From assembly GCF_964204865.1 (NCBI RefSeq), contig NC_135251.1, forward strand, positions 20,956,001 through 21,020,000: DNA of 64,000 nt, given 5' to 3'. The position numbers and the translations under genes were made by a program. Each line of letters starts with the position of its first letter. Within the stretch, counting starts at the first letter, position 1. This DNA comes from Styela clava (lineage: Eukaryota; Chordata; Ascidiacea; Stolidobranchia; Styelidae). Of this stretch, positions 1 through 11,800 are shown one piece after another. The notes under the pieces are model-generated. The model ran no database searches and was not told the origin of the DNA. It saw only the letters and a list, made by a program, of their open reading frames with translations.

Positions 1-43
1 TGTGCCACAGCAGTCTTGAAACAAATTTCATATCAAATCTTAC

Positions 44-3000
44 CATCCATATTTTCAATCAATTGTGAATTATTCTGAACAACGCGAACAAAGTCAATTG
101 CACCGGTGTTTGAAATAGAATGAAGGGTTGATATTGGGGCACCTTAAATAATAAAAAATGTAAGCATAATGTTCCATTTATGTAGCTTTATTCTTTATCG
201 TGTGTATTATCAGAACAATTCTCATACTTCGTAACAACAACAAACGGAAACGTGTCTAAATTACGATGTTATAAAATATATTCCAACTGGTTCGAATCTT
301 ATAATAATCGTTATCAAGACTGGAGAGTAACAAACAACATTTGTTGTATTTTTATGCGAACCTCAAAGCTTACCATTGACTGTGAAACTATTGACATTAG
401 GTCATAATACCAACTCATAAAAAACACTCTCACTATTGCTTGTATAAAATAAAAATGATCGACAATGAAAATAACAAAATTTCATTGATATGAGTTCTAT
501 TAACTCACCATTAGCAGTACCACCACAATTAATGACAACGTACGATCCACCAGGACTAAACGTTGGTTGAACCCAGTTACAACGATCTGCATATAGTGTG
601 TTCAAACCACATGAAATACATTCTCTTGGGTCGTCAGTGTTCGCTGAAATGTAGTGGGCTTATGTTATTGTGTTTTGTTTATACTATGGAAATATAGTGC
701 GTAATCTGATATTACAACATATATATCTATAGTTAGGAACCAGATTATTAAAATTTATAAATTAGAATTAGTTGATCATTTTTATGCGTTTATCAATACG
801 AGAAATAGTTGTAAAAAATATTTTTTCTCCCTTGAATAGAAAAATTCCCACAATATGTTAATCATCGTTAGTCAATCATAGTTTTTGACGTAGTCACAGT
901 TAAATCAATGAGTATGAAATATCATTTATCATATCTTTGTGTTACATTTTTAGAACCTATTCTATTCCATTTTTCCTAGTTGAAAATCTAAAATGTATGT
1001 ACATTTGACTCGCCACAAATGACGTATTCTCGGCAATCCTTCCCCGGATTCTTCTGCTTTTTCTGTGCTTGTGTAGTAAATCCAGTCGTTTGTTTCGTCA
1101 TAGAAAAAAATAGCGTGATCTCCAATACCAGTATCAGTTATCTATCGAAAGGTAATATTAAAGAAAAGGGTAACAAATTTAAAAAAATTCCCGATCTTGT
1201 GCTATCGATTCGCTTTCTACAGGACTGCTCATTCTCCTTCTATGCTCAAGTGCCAGTGTATTCATATGCATGTAAATTTTATGCAAGGATGCTGTGGCAA
1301 TAGTAAAGATAATTATCTTAAGTGATGTAAGAGTCTCGCTGCACACTAACACAAATATATATACGTGTGTAACATATAATCGTATTATATAGTCTATTAT
1401 ATAGAAATATATTTGTGTCAGTGTACAGCAAGACTCTTGAATGAGGTATTATTTTTCCCATCTGTCTTTGGAAAACCCTTACCTCGTAGTTGCCACTAGT
1501 TCTCCAATCTTTAGCATCAGTTTGTGTATCAACAACAACAATGTGAGGAAAACCAGTCGAATCACTCAACACAGTCATGTATTTATTTTCATCCGGCATT
1601 CTTACCAAATCAGCAGGTTTGTAGTGACCAAGCCATCCAGTGCTACTACTGGTTTCCATGTTCGAAACTGGAAACGAGAATTAAAATAAATATTTAAGGT
1701 ATTTTCATTTTTTAAGAAAAGTTCTCAAAAAAGGGCACAGTCAATCTAATGCTAGATTATGTCAAATTACGAAGATAGTGTTAATTTTCTATGTTAAAGT
1801 ATTATTAAATAGACAAACGCAATGGTAATGGCCTATATTTACACTGGTTCTGAACCAGTGGGCCATGGCCCACTGCTGGGCCACAGAACGAATTTGAGGT
1901 GGCCACAGAACTATTAAAATTGCTAGTTTTGTTTATGTCACAATAGTTAATTTTGATTGTAGCAGCAATCAATAACGATGCTGTTAAAGTGCAGAAAGAT
2001 CTTGATTTTTTTCGTAGTTTACCCCTTGCAATAAAAAGTTGATGAGCCACAAGAATTTTTGAGCAACAAAAATGGACCACAGGAGAAAAAGGTTGAGAAC
2101 CACTGGGCCTTAGAAGTTAAAGGAAGATAAGTATGTACCATGGGAACATGTAAATCCTGATGCAGAATCACAGGACTCAGACACAGACTCATTTTCAAAC
2201 CGGTTTTTCCAGGTAGGAGTAAACATGGTGTCGCTTCTCCAGATAGCTGAATTCAAATAAAACTCTCCCCAATCAGTCACTGCCTGAATAAAATTATGAA
2301 AAATACCATACCATGTTCAGCTTCTTACCACATAGGGCTGGTTTCAGTGAAAATTGCAGAAAAATTTAACATGTTCCAACTACAATCACACATAAGCTAT
2401 ATTAAAAAAGTGTACATATTGTTACATCGCTGCTTGATAACCAGCTTTGGTTCCCCGCGGCTTCTCTTCCTCAGTGAAATGTGTTTTTAATATTATTTAT
2501 TGGTCTTAATTTTGCATGTTAACTTCTTTACTAGATGGAAAAAATAACTTTACTATGATTATGATCACTCAAAACTTGGTAAACTCCTACTAGATTTTCG
2601 TTTTCAGTCCCATCTACAACCTATCAAACGCGACCAAGTTTTTAATTCCATTACAATATGGGAGGATCTAATAATTTTCCGATTTTAGTCGTATTTTAGA
2701 TTTAGATAAACACATCATTTTGGAGAAGTAGAATACTAACAGAGCTCGGAACGGCTTCAACGTTATTTGCGGGATCTGACATATCTGCAACAAAAGTTTT
2801 AGTTTGAGGCAACGGAGTGCCAGGCTTTGGATACGGGAAACTGATCATGTTCGGATATTGCAATCCACCAAATATAGCAAAGTCAAAATTCTTCACATTG
2901 GTTTCATCGATTCTGGAAATAGGAAATAAAATAATAGAATCGAATATGATGAATATCTGGTTAAGTTGTTTGGAATGACATTCTTACGTTGCGTATGCTA

Positions 3001-6000
3001 GGTACGATCCAGATGGAGACCACCAGAGTAAAGCGTCATCATTTGTAATTTCAATCCAATGCAACCAGTCAGCTATACCGTTAAATTTAACATTTTCTTC
3101 ACCGTCATGTGTTATTCTTGCTGGTGCTGCTTTGAAATCCTACAACAGAACATAGAACAATGATTAAGTAAAGATTAAAATAAAATACAATAAATTATAC
3201 TAAGTAAGTATACACGCAACATTGAATATCGTAATTCAACTCATAGTTATCAATTAGCAATCGAAAAATCACAGAAGCACTTTTTGAATCTATCTAATTC
3301 TAAGTAAGTTTGATCAAAACAATGATATAATCACACTAAAGAAAGAAACGGACTTTTTATATGTTCACCTAATAAATATTACCTAATATTAATCTAATTT
3401 TACTTACAACAACGACATAGACGTCAAAGTCATGAACGAACGCCATCTTGTTACCAACAGGAGCCCACTTGATTTTTTGTATTTTATCAGCTGGAAAATT
3501 TGGAATCGTCTGCTTCGTTCTGAAACAAAACTGTTAAAATAATTTTGAGAAAGAATAATGTATGTATAAATAAATGTGAATATTTGTCATCATTGTGATT
3601 CGTACGTATAAAAAATTGATTATTTAAATATATTAAATAATAATATTTGATTTTGATTAAACATTGAGAAAATAAAAGATAACACTTTTGTATGGATACA
3701 CACAAACCTAAACAGAATGAAAAACCCAATCTTGGCTCATATGAATCTTAAAGATTATGCTTTATATTTTACGTTTCATGTCAAAAGGTACGAAATTTTA
3801 AATAAAATTTACTCACGAATCAGAAGTTGAAAACACGTCCACAGAAAAAGTTTTCATGTAATTAGCATATCCCTGAAAATAGGAATAATTTTTGACACTG
3901 ATTAAATATTTTATATAACAACGATGCATGAATGTAACAATACTAGTCAACAGTACTCAATAAAATTATACATTTTTTTTCATTGTTTATTAAACTTATT
4001 ACTTTATTGATCATTGTTTATCAAGGCAATATCCATATTTAGTATATATATGTTCGAAATTTCACAATTGTAATCTATTACATAATGACAGCAATTGTCA
4101 TCTATATAAGTTCGGATTTGTATATTCGGATGTTTTATTTTTATCATGCAAGAATCAATGCAAGAAAAAGTGTATAACATAATAAAAAAAAGTAAATGTA
4201 CACATAGGATATAACGTCAGAGATCCACTGCAATCGATAAGGGGTCGCGAAGGACTGTAACAGTCTTCGGGTCAGCGACACCTGTTGGCTGAATAATTTA
4301 GAGGGAAATTATTAAAATAATTCGTGTATTATGAAATCATTCACATTAGTTTGATGAGTTGCAAAAGGAATTTAAGTTCAGAAACCATAAAGGTACTAAT
4401 GAGCAATTCAAGAAATCACCATCGGCAACGTACAAACACAATAGAACTGTGTTGGCAAATAATATCACGTAAGCGAAGTCATATGACTACGTACTGTTGA
4501 CTAGTGTTATGTCATAATTACTCCCTTTATTATTATGATAGATTGAATTGTTGTGCTAAAACTATTCTCAATAAACTTATACCCACATCAGTATTTTCAT
4601 AAGTGATTGCTACATATTCCATATCAGCAGATATTGAATAAGATGATGGATTTGATACGCTTTTCTAAATAAGAAAAATATTGAAAAACTAAGATATAGA
4701 CACGAGTGTATTCGATCCATCTAATTAATTACAGACTGTATCATGAAAGCTATGTAGATCGATCTGACATAGCCTACCGTTAAACAGCAATCGAAAAATA
4801 GACAATTTTAAAGTCAAGCATATGGTAAGTATACGACGTACAAGTCCCATTGATGGTAAAATACATTTAGTTGAATAGAAATTGAATGAGATATGACAAC
4901 TAAATTTCTGTTCCCTTATAGATTTAGAAAATAAATGCTGTTTAGGAAATTATGAGAGTTTAGCATCCTATACAAGTTTGAGGTAGCGACGTTGATCAAA
5001 ACTAGCTTTTTTTCATTTTTATGCCTCACACAAATAATATTTTGTTACCCATGCAGTCTCGTCCAACAATACACTTTCATCTTCGCTACTTATATTTTTC
5101 TTCATTATTGACCCTTCTGGTGTTCTATACGCGTATTCAGAATCTACAATTTAGAATTTTTACAATCAAAAGCGCAATCCGCAAAACAATATATGAAAAG
5201 GGGAATTAAAAATTTCCAAATGCTGATACTACATAATAGTTGACACGTATAAAAATTGAGGTACGTAACGAATTTATTGAATATTAATAATTTCAGAGCG
5301 AAATCTTTATCTCGCCAGAGCCAATTTCAGGTCCGTTCATGCCATACACATAATTGTATTTTGAGACACGGTGATACTAAAAATCCAGGGACTATAAAAA
5401 TCCAAAGGTAAATAAGCATTTTTCCTTTATAGTCATCGAGAACAAGATTTGCTGAATGTTTAAAATGCCACGACGTCACATCTGATGGCGACAGTGACGT
5501 TAATATTCCATTGTAAACGGTCCCTTTAAAAAAGTTCAAACTTCTTGAATTGATTTATTGTGTTTGTTTGAAAAATGGGGTCTCGTGTAGTTTCGTACCA
5601 CAATAACCTCTAGTGGGCGTGGAGCAACAATTTTTTTGGCGCCCCAGAAGTATGTGCACCAAGATGGCGCACAACCTGATAACCCAAACCTGGTACACAT
5701 ATTATGTTCAGGTTGTGCGCCATCTTGGTAAACATACTTCGGGAGCACCTTTTTTATATGTCATTCCTAACCCCCACCGGACTACGTCATCCAAAAGTTA
5801 CGTCACCAAAATATGCATTGCAAGACGACCAACGCGCCTTTAAACTCTTCATTTCAAGTCTCCTGAAAACTGACTATATTTGCTTATATAGTCCAATGTA
5901 GAGACTTATCGAATCTAAACGATTTGGGCCAGGCGAAATAAGTTTGGTATGTCCCAATTTTTGGCGGTATTAAAAATAACTGGAAAATATTGAATTCACA

Positions 6001-6050
6001 ATGCCAATTGGAATTAATTTTGCAAAGTAAACGGTTCTAGCTTGCACGAC

Positions 6051-6081
<31 letters not shown>

Positions 6082-6639
6082 GGCGTTATCATATAAAAAA
6101 AATGATTATAGAAAGACTTAGTATTACCTGATAACCAATTCGGATAGAATGTCGAATAACGGAATGTTCCAGACAGCCAATCATCAAATGTCATGTATTG
6201 TTTGTTGTCGGCTTTTTCTTGCACCATACCTAAATAGAGTGTTAAATAGTGATGACTATATTTTAAATATCAGTATGTTGCGAACATATAATAATATTCG
6301 AACTGTGTTACTTTTATAAGGCTAAACGATAATTTACACTACTATATAATCTACATGTGTGTATTATCTTATAGTAAAATTCAATCTCAATTTCAGTACC
6401 GCAGAAAAGGATGAAACGGGATTTCCTTGATTATAAGATATAAATTTTAAAAATTACTTGTTCTAGATTTACATGCTTATGCTCATTTTTTATATAAATA
6501 CTATACCCATGGGTTCCACATCTTTCTTTACCAGGTGTTCTTCTTTTTTATCTTGACCTCGAATATTCCAAGCAGTAATACATAAGACTGCTACAACTGA
6601 CATAAACCCCAATGCTATTGTTAATTTTAGCCTTGCCAT
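44..6639 (-). CDS. DPP4-like: DPP4-like peptidase A (5' two-thirds; 3' end beyond left edge)
   Basis: Partial S9B dipeptidyl-peptidase-4-like gene, read leftwards. Exons 1-13: 6507-6639, 6128-6229, 5049-5143, 4587-4664, 3817-3872, 3408-3519, 2988-3139, 2741-2912, 2139-2283, 1483-1667, 1003-1141, 509-643, 44-142. All junctions are GT-AG and the phases match the complete paralogues B-D. The spliced part is 1,603 nt (534 codons). The start MARLKL is followed by a hydrophobic segment (about residues 5-24), as in a type II membrane protein. The rest is the eight-bladed propeller region, with WWSPSGSYLAY and the cysteine-rich CISC...RCNW stretch. The DW motif (about residues 216-217) is followed by LHWIE where DPP4 has VYEEE, so only the second substrate-binding Glu has an equivalent. 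The catalytic domain (expected exons 14-19) lies outside the window, so activity cannot be judged. The gene is divergent from B across about 2.2 kb. Confidence 0.9.
1215..1444. repeat. Hairpin repeat family, copy 1 (A intron 10)
   Basis: Shares with copies 2 and 3 a 5' part (CTTCTATGCT, TATGCATG, GCAAGGATGCTGT) and a hairpin built on AAGAGTCTTGCTGCACACTA-like arms around 1,316-1,444. It is antisense to gene A. Confidence 0.75.
1842..2105. mobile_element. hAT-type MITE in A intron 9
   Basis: Ends CACTGGTTCTGAACC and GGTTGAGAACCACTG are near inverted copies. The interior GGCCCACTGCTGG and TTTTGATTGTAGCAGCAATC match 49,148-49,419. No clear target duplication. Confidence 0.75.
5641..5745. mobile_element. 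Short foldback MITE in A intron 2
   Basis: About 105 bp with arms reading AGTATGTGCACCAAGATGGC and the inverse, related to the CTCCCGTAGTATGTG family through GAAGTATGT and CCAAGATGGCG. It lies between exons 2 and 3 of gene A. Confidence 0.7.
6053..6078. repeat. TA microsatellite in A intron 2
   Basis: Uninterrupted TA dinucleotide run just inside the intron downstream of exon 2 of gene A. Confidence 0.9.
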
Positions 6640-8812
6640 TCCCAATATAGAACCGAATAAAATATACTAAAATGTTGAAAATATAAAACATATTAGTATA
6701 CATATGATTGGTAGTCCACAAGGAGGTCTCGGCCAATGAAACTATTCTTTTCTTTATTATACTGATGTAAAAGCAAAAATACTTCAGCGGTCGTCGTTTA
6801 TTTTAGAGACTCTACCCTCAATTGCCAAATCATTTTATTCTTCTCGATAAACCGTATATTTGTGCGCAATTTGCAGTCTGTCCTGCAGCCTGGGAGTAAT
6901 CATTGTTGATTAGCTTTGACAAACCACACCTCAACCACAAATACTTGTTATCCTGATCTTGGTTAGATAGTCATCACAATCACAGCTGATACTCATTCTC
7001 GACCCTTAAGCAAAGCTTTACAGCAACATCTAGTTTGGCATGTTCAAATTCATGTAGAAAATTCACAATTCAACACTTCACTGCAACGACAAAGAACTAG
7101 ACAATTGCATAACTGTACAGTACTTGAGATTATTACAGTTTGATTATTATTTGAACACGCCTCTTTATACAACACAGCTTCTTCGATGGATATAAAATAA
7201 TTCACGTGAAGCCCATTTTACTGACAGTTGTTCCTTCGTGTAGTTTATTTTACGTTAATGTGTAATCAACATTTACCGAGATTGCAGGTGGATAATATAC
7301 AATGCAAACATGCGTAGCGCTCGCTATCTGTTTACGACAGTTTTGCCGTAGCAAACATTATCATTCGGCGACTTGCTTGAGTTGCAAAATTTTATTGAGT
7401 CAAATGGCATTTTGTCATAACTAAGTTTTTAAACCTGATCATACGGCTGTAATATTGAAAGGACATGATGTTCAAAACAAGCGTATGTTATAAAGAAATG
7501 GATGCATTTGTATCACAATTTCTGGAGAGATTTTACTAATATCTATATATACAGTATTCGATTTTAAATATAATGATTTTTGAATGACACCCCAACTGCT
7601 ATTACGCTTGTATTATGTTTCTTAAAAATAACCAAAGCTTCATGATTTTCAGAAATATAATACTTTGTAAGTGTACATGTAAATGACGGAGAATTCAACA
7701 ATCTAAATACAGAGGTATGATTGCAAAAATGTGGTCATTTTTGTGGAACGACTGGTTAGGCTAAAAAGCATGTGAAACTAAACTTCAAAATAATTTGAAG
7801 CCTTTCTTATTACCGTTATCACTTTCATAGTAAGAATATTGTCTACACGGTTGATGAGCATAACGAATTTCTACAATAATGAAGATTCATTTGTCATAGC
7901 AAAGCAGAAAACGTTTTCGGTCAATGAAGCGTAAATTATTGAAGTAGATTACGCAACTACATTGATATCAGATTGAATTAAACTGGAACGGTTGAACAGA
8001 AATAGCTGATAAAATGTCCGGTGAATAAATATTGACGTTAAGACTGTCATTTTTATTGCGTTCCATTTCTTTCAAAATTATTAATTTTCACGAGTATGCG
8101 GCTTGCGAAATCATTCACAAAGCAAATAATACTTGCCGTGTAAATAAATGCACATTTGCAGTATGAATGGAAATTTTACAAAATTGTACGGCTTACAACT
8201 AAAATTTGGCACACACGAAAAGTAGTTTGGATTGTTGTTTCAGATGAAAGTTGCGTTTAGCATATTAGATTTTATGCTTGAAATAAGCTTCTTATTAAGT
8301 TAAAACGATCCGTTAATATAGCTAATCAATCATGCATATAACAAAATTGCAATGATATTGAAAATACGAATCGATTTAGATCCTTTTTAATTTTGACGGA
8401 AATTGGAAAATTGAAAGGAAAATTGCAAGATATTTAACTATTTGATGAGTTGTCTAGATATATGAGCTAGGTTGGTGATCACAAAGTACACCATCTAGTG
8501 GTGGACTGTGGAGGTTATTGATCTTCATTTAAAAGTTGCCTAATGTCAATCTTTGTATCTCGCTCTATATGAACCTTTTGACAACATATCACCTTTTGAG
8601 TTTATTTTTTTAATGAGCTATTAACAAACCAATAACGTTACAAATTAATTTTGCTGATTGCATGAGATTTGTCGACAAAGACGTGGGAAGACTAACGTTA
8701 CAAATTTCATAAACTTTTGCTACTCATCATATATTATGATTTAATAATTCATAATGGTAACTATATTTGTAAGTGTAAACCATACACTCCATACCAAGTT
8801 TAGAATTTTCTG
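6640..8812. promoter_or_regulatory. Head-to-head spacer between genes A and B (presumed divergent promoters)
   Basis: About 2.2 kb between the start codons of A (minus) and B (plus). I see no coding exon. The B-proximal part, from about 8,150 to 8,812, is clearly similar to the sequence before gene C (about 21,470-21,998), so at least that part belongs to the B promoter side. The remainder has no recognisable element by eye. Confidence 0.5.
8741..8812 (+). promoter_or_regulatory. Promoter-proximal block of B, conserved in C
   Basis: The last 70 bases before the B start codon match those before C (21,931-21,998). Shared words include TATATTTGT, AGTGTAAAC, ATACACT and CCAAGTTTAGAATTTTCTG directly next to ATG. 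This probably holds the 5' leader and core promoter. No transcription start can be fixed from sequence alone. Confidence 0.5.
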
Positions 8813-11800
8813 ATGGATAAGTTTAAAAAGGTAGTGAGTATCGCTTTGATTATTGTTGGTGTCATCTCGTTCGTGATCTTGGTAGATCATTCAGGTGCTA
8901 CGGACGATGTAAAAGCTTTGAAAAGGGCAGGTAAGTGACTATGTTCATAAAACAAAATACATATAATTTTATTTTAATATTACAATGCTTGACATTTGGT
9001 ACAAAAATATGGCAAAATCAACATAAGCTTCTCAATTTTGCAAAATTGGAACATGATTTCGATGATTAATCGAAATTATAAAATGAGTTAATGATTGTAC
9101 TCATCGGAGTATTTCTATATATTTTTTTGCAGTGGTTGTGGAACCAAAATTGGACAACAAAAAGTACATGACTTTCGATGACTGGGTACAGGGTAAATTT
9201 GAGCCAAAATCATTCTATCCCACGTGGGTTTCAGGTAACAGCTTATTTATACATGACCATTTAAATTAAATGTAAATTAATTATATTTAAAGCATTTTTA
9301 ATAAAATAAATGTACTTTAAATGACTTTTACTTAATGCATGCGTGTAAGAATTTCACAACAAAATGATCGGTTAATTCAGAGAAACAGTTTTAGCTGTCA
9401 AGTATGGATGAAATGGTTAAATAAACCTAAATAAACAAAGTCAGTGAGTTTTAACAATTACAATGCGTTTCTATATTAGACAATTTGATTCTTGTATAAC
9501 GCTCGAGCTATTTTACCCTCTTGTTTATTTTTACTGTGTTCTTTTTTCATCCATGTTTAAATTTTGTGACATTCTATCAGTAGATTTTTAATAGATTTCT
9601 TTCTGCTATATTACTTACTTCCATTTAGATTCTGAATACATTTATCGAAATAATGATGACGCAATAATGAAGAAAAGCATTAGTAATGATGACGAATCTG
9701 AACTTCTAAGTTCCTCTGCATGGGTAGACTTTCTCAAATAAATGTTGATTTTTTCATTCTAATATCAAAACAATCACGGAATTATATATTTTTTAAAACA
9801 AAATTCATTATCATTTTACTCAAACTAAATTTAAGATAAAAATATATTTCTTTGATTTTATAACATGATTATTTAGGAAGTCCGATAATACTTGTCTTGA
9901 CAAATTTGCTTTTCGTCTTTTTAATCTCCGAAAAATTTTAAACCTGAAATTCACTACAAACAATCAATGCTTAGTTGAATTCATTCTATTGCTAAGTTTA
10001 CGGAAACAATACATTGTTTCAAACGAATATGAAAACACATATTTTTATCAATCCAAATAAATTATTACTTTACTGTTATGTTTGTTTCTAAATTTTCTCT
10101 TGTTTTATAGAAAAGTTTGAGAAATCCGTCATTATTCTACGCTTCTGCTGACCTTCAATATGTGGCAATAACTTATCAACACAAAGATGTAAGTCATGAT
10201 TGACATATAAATATCTTTGGTTTCTTATTTTTTTAAAGGCAATTATTTGGAGGCAAGCTATTGATTTTTGACAACATTGTAATTTACAAAATGATAAATT
10301 TTTAGATGTTAAAAAAGACATTTGTCTATAAATGATGACATTTTGGCATAATTTGCAAAACCTATTACCAAAAACTGTCTCATATTTATATGGGTTCAAT
10401 ATTTTTCTACATTTTTGATGACTTCACGGAAATATTGAAATATAAAACTAACCAATTACGATATTTTCAGTCCTACGTTGAGTACCTGAGGACATTTTCC
10501 GTATCAATGTTTAGAACCAACGATTCGTGAGTATTTGAATAAAATGAACAAATGCATTTTATATTTAGGAAAGCTGTGTATAAAAGGTATGTGTGTATAG
10601 GTAATAACTGGTGCTATCACCTAACTATGATATAAAGTGATATTGTGTGATTTAATGTGCGGGTCACATCAGAAATACTTGAAGTTATAGATCATCCAAC
10701 CTGTGTTGCTTGGACTTTATTGCAGTAGTAATGGACAACAGTGGGTCAGTTTATCCCGGCACTTACTCACTATTTTAATATATTTATATGACCATCACTC
10801 CAAATAGGAACTAAAAAAATAAAACAAACATAAAAAAAAACAGGAGTTACAAATACCAAATTCCAGAGCGTAATGACGAGCTGCACTCACTAAAAACACC
10901 AAAAGAAGAAAGCCTGCCGGAGAACTCACGTATGCCACATTATTGATCGGAATAGACAACCAAGTTGGCTCAATAAAATATATTTAAGACTCGCGTGTTC
11001 TAAAGCATGAGAATAATACATGCAATTAATTATTAGTAATAAATTATGGATAAAAAATTAGTTTATTCGTCAAAATGTGAATCTACTGCGCTTATAAAAT
11101 TAAATAGTAACGCACGACTGACACGACTACAGAACATAGACAGCGAAGGATTTCTAGAACACAACCTAGTGTCCATAATTAAAATGATGGAACATTTCTT
11201 ACACTGTGAGTCTTACAATCATATGAAATAACGGTTAAAACGTAAATAGAATAATGGTTGAAATTTAAACAAGTTTGATGAGTTCAAACAAGCACATTAA
11301 AAAAATAGAATATATATATAAATTTTTGCCTATAAGATTTGTACTTAATGAGCAGCTCAGGAAATTGACAAGGCTATAAATATCTATTATGTTTAATTTA
11401 AAATATTCATTTCAAAACATCACAAGCATTTAACTTTTATACTCGTTCATTATTCCTCAGACAACAAGTTTTCTCACGAGGCTTTCCCGAAGAAGGAATT
11501 CTAAAAATTAAATGGGATTCTGTTGAACACAAGATGGCGTATGTGTATGATTTCAATGTCTTTTTGTTGTTGGTATGTATCCAAAGCTATATTTGATCAC
11601 TTTGATTCATATACTATATAAAACGCTGAAGCAATATATGTTGTAATGAAATATAACCAACCATCCAAATGAGCGATATAAACGATGTAAGAACCATTCT
11701 TAGTGCTCTTTTAGGACTCCACTGTCTTCAATTATTGAACATGATGTTAATTTGCAGTTGAATTTAATAGCGCTTAACTATCCACCACGTTTTCAGAATT

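Noticed and set aside
4245..4290. Small palindrome GAAGGACTGTAACAGTCTTC in A intron 4
   Set aside because: A single short inverted repeat with no second copy seen; too little to name.
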